Of a stretch of 64,000 nt of DNA, positions 54,025 through 60,606 are shown piece after piece (positions within the stretch are counted from its first letter, which is position 1; each line of letters begins with the position of its first letter). Source of the stretch: Gaiellasilicea sp037720595 (GTDB lineage: Bacteria; Actinomycetota; Thermoleophilia; Gaiellales; Gaiellaceae); assembly GCA_037720595.1 (NCBI GenBank), contig JBBJLW010000005.1, positions 87,491 to 151,490 of the forward strand. Direction: 5' to 3'. Below the pieces are notes generated by a model, which made no database searches, was not told where the DNA came from, and worked only from the letters and a program-made list of their open reading frames with translations. Position numbers and translations under genes: made by a program.

Positions 54025-54104
54025 AAGGGGTCTGCGCGGAGGGTAGCAGCCTCACTTCCCGGAACTACCCCCGTTCGGGGCGGGATTCGGCCCGACGCAG
54101 GAAC

Positions 54105-54665
54105 TTAATGAGGCGGGATCAGATCGGGATGGAGCACCGCCACGTAGGGCAGGTTGCGGTACCGCTCGTCGAAATCGAGCCCGTACCCGATCACGAACCT
54201 GTTCGGGATCTCGAAGCCGACGTAGGCGACGGGCACGTCGACCTCGCGCCGCTCCGGTTTGGTCAGCAAGGCGCAGATCTCTACCGTCGCCGGTTTTCGT
54301 GCCTTGAGGCTGCGCATCAGGTACGAGAGCGTCAGGCCGGAGTCGATGATGTCCTCGACGACCAACACGTGGCGGTCGGAGATGTTGATGTCGAGATCCT
54401 TGAGGATGCGGACGACCCCGGACGAGTCGGTGCCCGCGCCGTAGCTCGAGATCGCCATGAAGTCGATCTCGCACGGCACCGTCAGCTCTCGCATCAGGTC
54501 GGCCATGAAGAAGACGGCGCCCTTGAGCACTCCGACGAGCAGGAGATCGCGGCCGGCGTAGTCGCGAGAGATCTGAACGCCGAGCTCGACGATCCGCGCC
54601 TGCAGCTCCTGCTCGCCGATCAGGATCTCGCCCACGCCTTCTTTCAGGTCTAGACGCGCTTCCAC
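54105..54665 (-). CDS. hpt: Hypoxanthine phosphoribosyltransferase
   Basis: Purine salvage: hypoxanthine/guanine plus PRPP to IMP/GMP. Contains LLLVGVLKGAVFFMADLMRE, ISSYGAGTDSSGVVRI, the PRPP loop HVLVVEDIIDSGLTLSYLM and the base-binding PVAYVGFEIPNRFVIGYGLD-FDERYRNLPY. The GTG at 54665 has GGAAGGAG at good spacing and overlaps tilS by 16 bp; the internal GTG at 54635 is less well placed. 186 residues. The tilS-hpt-ftsH order is widely conserved. Confidence 0.96.
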   Translation of the reverse strand: MEARLDLKEGVGEILIGEQELQARIVELGVQISRDYAGRDLLLVGVLKGAVFFMADLMRELTVPCEIDFMAISSYGAGTDSSGVVRILKDLDINISDRHVLVVEDIIDSGLTLSYLMRSLKARKPATVEICALLTKPERREVDVPVAYVGFEIPNRFVIGYGLDFDERYRNLPYVAVLHPDLIPPH

Positions 54666-55636
54666 GTCACGACTCCTTCCCACCCGGGCGCCTCCGCGAT
54701 CCCCGGCACCGCGACGACCTCGTGGCCGCGCACCACGAGCGGCCAGCCGTTGCGCTCGGCCTTCGGCACCTTCGCGTCCACGAGCAGATCCTGCACCTTC
54801 TTGCTGCGGGCTGCGAGACGATCCCCAGGCCGGCGCCCGCGCACCTCGAGCCCCTCGGCCGCCGACTCGATCGTCCAAGGGCCCCAGGTGACCGTTCCCT
54901 CCAGGCGCAGCGAGCCGTACTCGCGCACCGCGCGAACCCCGGCGCCGAGGTCGGCGGCCTTCGTCCCTTCGCGGCTCGAGAGGAGATCGGCGAGAGTTCG
55001 GTCGAGCGTCCGTGGAAGCCGCGGCGGCTCGTCTGCGAGCGCGAGCAGGTTCGCCCGAGCCCGAGGATCGAGCCGTTCGAGCAACGGCAGCAGCTCGGCG
55101 CGGATCAGGCCGCGCTTCGTACCGGCGTTCGAGGAGTCGACGCGGAACGCGAGCCCACGCTGGCGGCAGTACGCCTCCGTCTCCTCGCGCCAGACGCCCA
55201 GCAACGGCCGCACGACGCCATCCTCGCGGCGCGGCTTGATCCCGCCGCCGCGACCGCTCGAGACAAGCCGGTAGAGAACGGTCTCGACTTGATCCGAGGC
55301 CGTGTGACCGGTCGCGCGCAGCCCTCGTCCTTCGGTCGCTGAGTAGCGGACGTGGCGCAGCGCCACCTCGGAGGAACCGAGTGACAGGCTGTTACGGGCA
55401 TCGATCACCTCGGCGCCGAAGGTCTCGCGACAGAAACGAGCGTCCTCCTCGGATTCCGCACCGCGGAGCCCGTGATCGACGTGGAGCGCCGAGGCGCGGT
55501 AGCCGAGCGCGACGAGGGCGTGCCAGAGGCAGGTCGAGTCGGCGCCGCCCGAGACAAGGCAGGTGACTTCGCCGGCTGGCGCGATCAGATCGTGCCGCCG
55601 GATGGTGGCTTCGATGCGCTCGAGCATTGAGCTCAT
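54650..55636 (-). CDS. tilS: tRNA(Ile)-lysidine synthetase
   Basis: Modifies C34 of tRNA-Ile(CAU) to lysidine. The N-terminal N-type ATP pyrophosphatase domain has the PP-loop TCLVSGGADSTCLWHAL (SGGADS), ALHVDHGLRGAESEEDARFC and ATGHTASDQVETVLYRL; the family motif GGGIKPRREDGVVRPLLG follows. The C-terminal part covers the tRNA-binding domains (GRRPGDRLAARSKKVQDLLV). 328 residues. Overlaps hpt. Confidence 0.95.
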   Translation of the reverse strand: MSSMLERIEATIRRHDLIAPAGEVTCLVSGGADSTCLWHALVALGYRASALHVDHGLRGAESEEDARFCRETFGAEVIDARNSLSLGSSEVALRHVRYSATEGRGLRATGHTASDQVETVLYRLVSSGRGGGIKPRREDGVVRPLLGVWREETEAYCRQRGLAFRVDSSNAGTKRGLIRAELLPLLERLDPRARANLLALADEPPRLPRTLDRTLADLLSSREGTKAADLGAGVRAVREYGSLRLEGTVTWGPWTIESAAEGLEVRGRRPGDRLAARSKKVQDLLVDAKVPKAERNGWPLVVRGHEVVAVPGIAEAPGWEGVVTWKRV

Positions 55637-55649
55637 TGTCGCTCACACG

Positions 55650-56234
55650 TCAGAAGACGGGGGCGGATGACCAGGCTTCGAGCACCGCGATTGCGCGCTG
55701 GAGCTCCTCCCGGTCGACGCGATGAGCCTCGGCGGGAAGGACATGCTCGAGGATTCGAACGGGGGCCCGGCCGGCCACGGCGAGGAGGAGATAGCGCACC
55801 TGCGCTCCGTGCGCGACGAGCGCGACCCGCTTCTCCGGACGCTCGAGGAGCAGCCGGAAGCCCTGCACGTAGCGCCGCGCCGCCTCGACGCGGCTCTCCC
55901 CAGCGCCGGGACATGCGTCCTCCGGCCCCGACGAGCGAGCCCACTCCTCGTAGCCGTCGCTCCAGCGACTGCCCTCCCAACGGCCGAAGCGGATCTCGTC
56001 GAGCTCCGGCACCTCCAGCAGCGGCGCCTCCGGCCAGGCGAGCTCGGCCGTGCGGCGCGTTCTCGCGAACCTCGTGTGCGCGGCGAGGTCGACGGGCCCG
56101 ACCGCGGCGCCCAACGCACGCGCTTGCACCTCTCCTCGCGCCGTCAGCGCCACCGCCACGGCCGGATCGCCGTTGAGCACGTTCTCGGCGTTCAGCTCGC
56201 TCTGCCCGTGTCGCGCGACGACGAGCTCCCTCAC
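55650..56234 (-). CDS. Histidine phosphatase (phosphoglycerate-mutase-like) superfamily protein
   Basis: A 194-residue protein starting RELVVARHGQSELNAENVLN with the RHG catalytic histidine motif, then ALTARGEVQARALG, DLAAHTRFARTRRTAELAWP, DEIRFGRWEG and VALVAHGAQVRYLL, which carries the second histidine. This class acts on varied phosphomonoesters, so the substrate is not inferred. The GTG overlaps the stop of the GNAT gene (GTGA) and the end lies 13 bp before tilS. Confidence 0.88.
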   Translation of the reverse strand: MRELVVARHGQSELNAENVLNGDPAVAVALTARGEVQARALGAAVGPVDLAAHTRFARTRRTAELAWPEAPLLEVPELDEIRFGRWEGSRWSDGYEEWARSSGPEDACPGAGESRVEAARRYVQGFRLLLERPEKRVALVAHGAQVRYLLLAVAGRAPVRILEHVLPAEAHRVDREELQRAIAVLEAWSSAPVF

Positions 56235-57010
56235 AGGAGCACGGAGCGATAGTCGAACGCGTGCGTCATCCCGACCTTCTCGTAGAGGCGAATCGCCGCG
56301 TCGTTCTCGGCCCGCACGAAAAGACAGACACGCGGAACGCGCTCGAGGAGCAGTCGGAGCAGGTCGCGCAGCCCTGCGGAGGCGTGGCCCGCGCCGCGCG
56401 CATCGGGATCGGTCCAGACCTGCTGTAGCTGCACCGCCGAGGGTGTCCACGCCGAGGCCTCCGCCTTGAAGAGCACGACGCCGTCCTCCTCCCACAGCCA
56501 CGAGCGGCCCTCCTCCACCTGCGCGCGCGTGCGCCAGCGGAAGCCATCCGGGTCGCGGCGGAGCGGATCGACGCCGAGCTCGACCTCGTGCGCAGCCGCG
56601 CAGGCCGGCACGAGCACCGGCAGGTCGCCGACAGTGGCCGCCCGCAGCTCCGTCTTGCCCGGCTCGGGCGACTCCGAGATCACGTAGACCGGCTGCCCGG
56701 GTCGGTCCTCGCGCGGCGGATCGACCCGATCTCGCAGAGCCTCCCACAGCTCGCCGACCGCGCCCTGCTCGCCGATCAGCATCCGGGCGCGAGCCCGCAC
56801 GGCCACATCGGCGAACGCATCGCAGCCGCGGCCGGACGGCACGACGTTCGCCCCGGTGTGGCAGAGAGCGACGAGCCGACCGTCCTCCTCCAGCCCCGCA
56901 AAGCGTCCGAGCCCCCGGCGCGCCACGTCTTCGAGAAAGACGCGCTCCACCGGATCGTCGGCGCAGTACAGGAGAATCTGCGTGCGATCCGGCTCGACGA
57001 GGTGCGCCAT
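56231..57010 (-). CDS. GNAT-family acetyltransferase with N-terminal DUF4081-like domain
   Basis: A 259-residue protein. The N-terminal half (IGEQGAVGELWEALRDRVDP and RAATVGDLPVLVPACAAAHE) resembles the DUF4081 domain that precedes GNATs in Actinobacteria. The C-terminal GNAT fold has VQLQQVWTDPDARGAGHASA (acetyl-CoA loop, here RGAGHA) and ENDAAIRLYEKVGM. The ATG at 57010 is 17 bp after the GrpB-like stop. Substrate unknown. Confidence 0.87.
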   Translation of the reverse strand: MAHLVEPDRTQILLYCADDPVERVFLEDVARRGLGRFAGLEEDGRLVALCHTGANVVPSGRGCDAFADVAVRARARMLIGEQGAVGELWEALRDRVDPPREDRPGQPVYVISESPEPGKTELRAATVGDLPVLVPACAAAHEVELGVDPLRRDPDGFRWRTRAQVEEGRSWLWEEDGVVLFKAEASAWTPSAVQLQQVWTDPDARGAGHASAGLRDLLRLLLERVPRVCLFVRAENDAAIRLYEKVGMTHAFDYRSVLL

Positions 57011-57027
57011 CGCCGCATCCTGCCGGA

Positions 57028-57561
57028 TCAGCGCGGGCTGACCGGCGGGATCTCGATCCCGGCCGCCGCGAGGACTCGCGCCACGAACGGGCGCTTGGCG
57101 ACGGTGTACCCGGCCGCGGCGCCGCTTGCGAGGCCGAGCTTCAGCGCCTCGTACTCCGCCGCCAACCCCGGATCGGCTCGCAATGCATCGCGAAAGGCGA
57201 GCCGCTCGATCCACAGGTCACTACCTGGCTCGGTCAGGTGGAGGCCGTGCGTATGCGCGCCGCACGGGTCAGCCGCCGGCTTCGCGAAGTGGTGCGTCCG
57301 GGGACGGTGCGGCGCATACTCGTAGTCCAGCTCGCCTAGCGGCGCAAACGCCGCCCGTGCCTTCTCGAGGTCGCGGACGCCCGCGATCATGTCGATCACC
57401 GGCTTGGCCGCGAGCCCTGGAATCGATGTCGAGCCAACATGATGGATCCCACCTTCCAGCCACGGTGCGAGCACCTGCTCCAACGCTGCCCGCTCCTCCT
57501 CGAAGCGCCGCGGCCACTCAGGGTCGTACGGGACGACCTCGACCGGTTGCTCGTCCGCCAC
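57028..57561 (-). CDS. GrpB/UPF0157 family protein
   Basis: A 177-residue protein with the family blocks VEVVPYDPEWPRRFEEERAA, IHHVGSTSIPGLAAKPVIDM, HTHGLHLTEPGSDLWIERLA-FRD and EYEALKLGLA. It has a nucleotidyltransferase-like fold, and its function is poorly defined. First gene of the minus-strand operon leading to tilS and ftsH, divergent from deoD with a 26-bp gap. Confidence 0.92.
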   Translation of the reverse strand: MADEQPVEVVPYDPEWPRRFEEERAALEQVLAPWLEGGIHHVGSTSIPGLAAKPVIDMIAGVRDLEKARAAFAPLGELDYEYAPHRPRTHHFAKPAADPCGAHTHGLHLTEPGSDLWIERLAFRDALRADPGLAAEYEALKLGLASGAAAGYTVAKRPFVARVLAAAGIEIPPVSPR

Positions 57562-57587
57562 GAGACGACGCTATATAGATTCTCCCG

Positions 57588-58298
57588 ATGCCGATTCACG
57601 TGAGGGCCGAGCCCGGCGACTACGCCGAGGCGTGCCTGCTACCCGGCGACCCGCTGCGGGCCAAGTACATCGCCGAGACCTATCTCGACGACGTCCAGCA
57701 GCGAAACGCTGAGCGCGGCCTGCTCGGCTACACCGGCACGTTCGAGGGAAAACCGGTCTCCGTGCAGGGCACGGGCATGGGCTGCCCCGGCGCGACGATC
57801 GTCTTCGAGGAGCTGATCCAGCTCGGCGTGAAGAAGCTGCTGCGCGTCGGGACCTGCGGCGGGCTCCAGCCCCATCATGCGCTCGGCGACCTAATCGTCG
57901 CGATCTCGGCCGTCCCGGCCGACTCGACCGCGATGCACCTCGTCGGCAACGAGCCGCACTGCCCGACCGCGAGCTGGGAGCTGATCCACGGCGCCGTCCA
58001 CGTCGCCAAGGGGCTGGGCCAGCCGATGCACGTCGGTCCGATCGTCTCGAGCGACCTCTTCTACAACCCGGACGAAGGCCAAATCGAGCGCTGGTCGAAA
58101 CGCGGCGTGCTCGGCGTCGAGATGGAGGCCGCGGCGCTCTTCACCGTCGGCGCCCTCCGCGGCGTCCAGGCGGGCTGCCTGCTCGTCGTCAGCGACATCT
58201 TCGTCGAGGGCGAGTTCACGCGGATCTCCGACGAGGAGATGCGGGCCGCCGTCGACCGGATGACGCGCGTCGCGCTCGCCACCGCGACGTCCCATTAG
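57588..58298 (+). CDS. deoD: Purine-nucleoside phosphorylase, DeoD type
   Basis: Phosphorolysis of purine (deoxy)ribonucleosides. Contains EACLLPGDPLRAKYIAETYL, the phosphate-binding VQGTGMGCPGATIVFEELIQ, LLRVGTCGGLQP, GVLGVEMEAAALFTVGALRG and VVSDIFVEGE (catalytic Asp region). 236 residues, the hexameric-type length. Its stop TAG overlaps the presumed ATT start of the lipid kinase gene. Confidence 0.94.
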   Translation: MPIHVRAEPGDYAEACLLPGDPLRAKYIAETYLDDVQQRNAERGLLGYTGTFEGKPVSVQGTGMGCPGATIVFEELIQLGVKKLLRVGTCGGLQPHHALGDLIVAISAVPADSTAMHLVGNEPHCPTASWELIHGAVHVAKGLGQPMHVGPIVSSDLFYNPDEGQIERWSKRGVLGVEMEAAALFTVGALRGVQAGCLLVVSDIFVEGEFTRISDEEMRAAVDRMTRVALATATSH

Positions 58299-59214
58299 CC
58301 CAATCGCCGGCAGCACGGTCTTCCTCGTCAACCCGGCGTCCGCCAACGGGTCGACAGGCAAGCGCTGGCCGGAGCTCGCGCGACGCGCGGCGACCCGCGG
58401 GCTCGAGGGGGACACGCTCTTCTCCGAGCGTCCGGGCCACCTCGGCCGGCTCGCACGCGAGGCTGCGCTCGGGGGAGCGTCGCTCCTCGTCGTCGTCGGC
58501 GGGGACGGCTCCGTGAACGAGGTCGCAAACGGGATCCACGACCTCCCGGACGTCGAGGTCGCGGTGATCGCGCGCGGCACCGGCTGGGACTTCGTCCGCA
58601 CCTACGGGATCCCGCATGCGGTAGATGGTGCGATCGACGTGGCGCTGACCGGCCGCCCGCGAACGATCGACCTCGGCCGCGTCCTCTACCGCGCCTGGGA
58701 CGGCACCGAGGCGGAGTCGTATTTCGCGAACGTCGCGAGCGCCGGGATGAGCGGCGCGATCGCCAAGCGCGCGAACGAGACGACCAAGGCGCTCGGCGGC
58801 AAAGTCTCGTATCTCGTGGCGACGCTCGCCGTCTTCGCACGCTGGCAGACCTCCGAGGTGCGACTCTCGGTCGACGATGAGATCCGGGGCGGGCGGATGC
58901 ACGATGTCGTCGTCGCGAACGGCCGCTCCTTCGGCGGCGGGATGAAGATCTGCCCCGATGCCGAGCCGGACGACGGCCTCTTCGACGTGCTCACGATCGG
59001 GGATCTGACCAAGCGAGACCTCGTGACAACCCTGCCGAAGACCTACGGCGGCAAGCACCTCCCGCATCCGAAGGCCGAGCTGCTGCGCGGCTCGACGGTA
59101 ACGGTCGACGCGGATGTGCCGCTGCCGATCGAGCTCGACGGCGAGCAGCCGGGAACGACACCGGTGCGCTTCGAGGTCGTACCGAGCGCGCTCCGAGTGC
59201 GCGTGCCCCTCTAA
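58294..59214 (+). CDS. Diacylglycerol/lipid kinase family protein with a non-canonical start
   Basis: A DAGK-catalytic (YegS-like) lipid kinase: STVFLVNPASANGSTGKRWP at the N-terminus, the ATP-binding LLVVVGGDGSVNEVANGIHD, VIARGTGWDFVRTYGIP, and the C-terminal GGMKICPDAEPDDGLFDVLT. The frame has a stop at 58261, and the first ATG/GTG/TTG after it is the GTG inside GGDGSVNE, which would remove the nucleotide-binding core. The most likely start is ATT at 58294, overlapping the deoD stop (ATTAG), giving about 306 residues. ATC at 58303 is an alternative. Translational coupling to deoD could make a rare start workable. Confidence 0.8.
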   Translation: MSPIAGSTVFLVNPASANGSTGKRWPELARRAATRGLEGDTLFSERPGHLGRLAREAALGGASLLVVVGGDGSVNEVANGIHDLPDVEVAVIARGTGWDFVRTYGIPHAVDGAIDVALTGRPRTIDLGRVLYRAWDGTEAESYFANVASAGMSGAIAKRANETTKALGGKVSYLVATLAVFARWQTSEVRLSVDDEIRGGRMHDVVVANGRSFGGGMKICPDAEPDDGLFDVLTIGDLTKRDLVTTLPKTYGGKHLPHPKAELLRGSTVTVDADVPLPIELDGEQPGTTPVRFEVVPSALRVRVPL

Positions 59215-59373
59215 GAACTCGAGTCAAAATGACGCTTCGTCGCCGGGGCGTGCTGGGCGAGTGCGATGTTGGACGCAGGGAGCCTCGATATGCGGGCAGA
59301 TCGGGGCGACCCAGAACGCCGGAACGCGCCGCTCGGCGCGTTCCGGCGGCACAAGTTCATTTGACTCGAGTTC
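59215..59373. mobile_element. 159-bp MITE-like element with 14-bp perfect terminal inverted repeats
   Basis: GAACTCGAGTCAAA at 59215-59228 is perfectly inverted at 59360-59373, and both ends are flanked by TAA (59212-59214 and 59374-59376). The ends begin GAACTC exactly like those of the IS5-type element at 24531, which suggests mobilisation by a related transposase. It has no coding capacity and contains a 14-bp hairpin. The left TAA is the stop of the lipid kinase; the right boundary supplies the stop of the minus-strand coiled-coil gene. An alternative reading is a plain bidirectional terminator. Confidence 0.6.
59317..59348. terminator. 14-bp perfect hairpin between convergent genes
   Basis: CGCCGGAACGCGCC (59317-59330) pairs with 59335-59348 around a GCTC loop. 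There is no T-run on either side, so termination strength is uncertain. It lies inside the MITE-like element. Confidence 0.6.
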
Positions 59374-59657
59374 TAAGCGGGAGGCGGCTTCGGAGCGGCG
59401 GGCCTCTTCGGCCTTGCCGCGGCCTTCTTCGCGGTGGCCGCGGTCTCCACTTTCGCGAGCCGCTGCTCGAGCTCGTCGACGCGCCGCTCGAGCACGTCGA
59501 GGCCGCGGAGGCGCTTCTGCATCTCATCGAGCCGCGAGCGCGACTGGTTCGCCATCTCGACCAGCTTCGCGCCACCCGGTACTTCGGCGAGCTTGTGCAG
59601 CGCCTCCTCGCCCAAGTCCTGGACGCGCGTGCGGAGATCCTTCGGAGGAGTGGACAT
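59373..59657 (-). CDS. Small coiled-coil protein with Ala/Lys/Pro-rich tail
   Basis: A 94-residue protein: a helical, heptad-like region from about residue 10 to 70 (LGEEALHKLAEVPGGAKLVE, LDEMQKRLRGLDVLERRVDE-LEQRLAKVE) followed by a basic low-complexity tail (KKAAARPKRPAAPKPPPA). No family is recognised. It could bind nucleic acid or a membrane-associated partner; nothing in the sequence decides this. Confidence 0.65.
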   Translation of the reverse strand: MSTPPKDLRTRVQDLGEEALHKLAEVPGGAKLVEMANQSRSRLDEMQKRLRGLDVLERRVDELEQRLAKVETAATAKKAAARPKRPAAPKPPPA

Positions 59658-59772
59658 GCCCGCAGTCTACGCGCGAAATGGCCGGCAGGACGCCGCGTCA
59701 CTGTCTTTTCGCCCGCTCGGGCGTCGAAGGTAGTGCGACGACCGATCCGAAGACGAGAACCCTACGAAGAAA

Positions 59773-59801
59773 TTGACAGAAATCTCACCACTTTGGAGCA
59801 T
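59773..59801 (+). promoter_or_regulatory. Possible sigma70-type promoter for the small CxxC protein
   Basis: A perfect TTGACA (59773-59778) is followed after 17 bp by a poor -10 (GAGCAT). It lies 36 bp before the ATG at 59837, in a gap with no other gene. Confidence 0.35.
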
Positions 59802-59836
59802 GCGACATCAGGAACGACCAGTACCGTGAGGAGCAC

Positions 59837-60001
59837 ATGACCGTCTCTTTGCACCGGAATCGCCCGCTGCACAGGCACAAGGCCGTCACGACGCACATCC
59901 TGAGCCAGCACGCAGGAATCCCGTACGAGATCGAGCGCACGCTGTGCTCGGACTGTCGGCGGATTCTCGGCGAGCGGCCCCTCAGGCGCGCCGCGGCCTA
60001 G
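59837..60001 (+). CDS. 54-residue protein with a CxxC knuckle
   Basis: Starts MTVSLHRNRPLHRHKAVTTH, continues ILSQHAGIPYEIERTLCSDC, and ends RRILGERPLRRAAA. GAGGAG lies at correct distance before the ATG. His-rich N-terminus and a CSDC pair could form a small metal site, but there is only one CxxC. Function unknown. It is convergent with, and overlaps by four bases, the small minus-strand gene remnant. Confidence 0.7.
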   Translation: MTVSLHRNRPLHRHKAVTTHILSQHAGIPYEIERTLCSDCRRILGERPLRRAAA

Positions 60002-60172
60002 CTCCCGCGCTCGAGCTCCGCGAGGGTCTCGCGGAGGATCGTCGCGGCGTTCCCTTCGAGACGCAGAGTCGAGCGAGGCGTAGTCGACCGGATCGAGTTC
60101 GGCCCAGAGCCCCTCGCCGCGAGCGAAAGTCCTAGGCCCGCGGATCAGGTCGGCCAGGCGCGCAGCCATCAC
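59998..60172 (-). pseudogene. Small hypothetical gene with a frameshift
   Basis: From 60172 the minus strand reads MAARLADLIRGPRTFARGEG-LWAELDPVDYASLDS, then coding sense continues in another frame as TLRLEGNAATILRETLAELE-RGS and stops at 59998. Restoring five bases (a second GACTC in a CTCGACT run near 60075) would rejoin the frames, which suggests a 5-bp deletion in a short direct repeat. About 58 residues if intact; no family recognised. Confidence 0.5.
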
Positions 60173-60195
60173 GCCTCGATCGTAGGGTGGGAGGC

Positions 60196-60606
60196 GTGGA
60201 CGGGTTCAACTTCTCGACCGAGGTCGCCGTCCGCTTCGCGGAGACGGATGCACAGGGAATCGCCCATCACGCCTCGTTCGTCGTCTGGCTCGAGGTCGCG
60301 CGGGTGGCCTACTTGGCCGAGCACGCGGGCGGATATCTCTCGATCCAGGCCGAGGGGATCGAGGCGCTGACAACGGAGGTGCACGTCGCCTTCCGACGCG
60401 CGGCGTACTTCGACGACCGCATCCGGGTGTGGACGCGCTGCGTCGACCTCCGCGGAGCCCGCTTCCGCTACGAGTACGTGCTGGAGCGAGACCGTGAAGT
60501 GGTAGCCGAGGGCTTTACCGCGCACGCGACCGTGGATGCAGTGACGCGGCTGCCCACACGGGTTCCAGCCTGGTTTCTCGAAGCGGTGGCTAAGGCTGAG
60601 GCGTAG
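60196..60606 (+). CDS. Acyl-CoA thioesterase, YbgC/4-hydroxybenzoyl-CoA thioesterase type
   Basis: A hotdog-fold enzyme. VRFAETDAQGIAHHASFVVW-LEVARVAY carries the catalytic Asp and the D-x-x-G-x-x-H/Y-H pattern; EVHVAFRRAAYFDDRIRVWT and RFRYEYVLERDREVVAEG follow. 136 residues from GTG 60196; a GTG at 60187 would add three. The substrate is probably a short or medium acyl-CoA. Its last 17 bp overlap the convergent VanW gene. Confidence 0.88.
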   Translation: MDGFNFSTEVAVRFAETDAQGIAHHASFVVWLEVARVAYLAEHAGGYLSIQAEGIEALTTEVHVAFRRAAYFDDRIRVWTRCVDLRGARFRYEYVLERDREVVAEGFTAHATVDAVTRLPTRVPAWFLEAVAKAEA

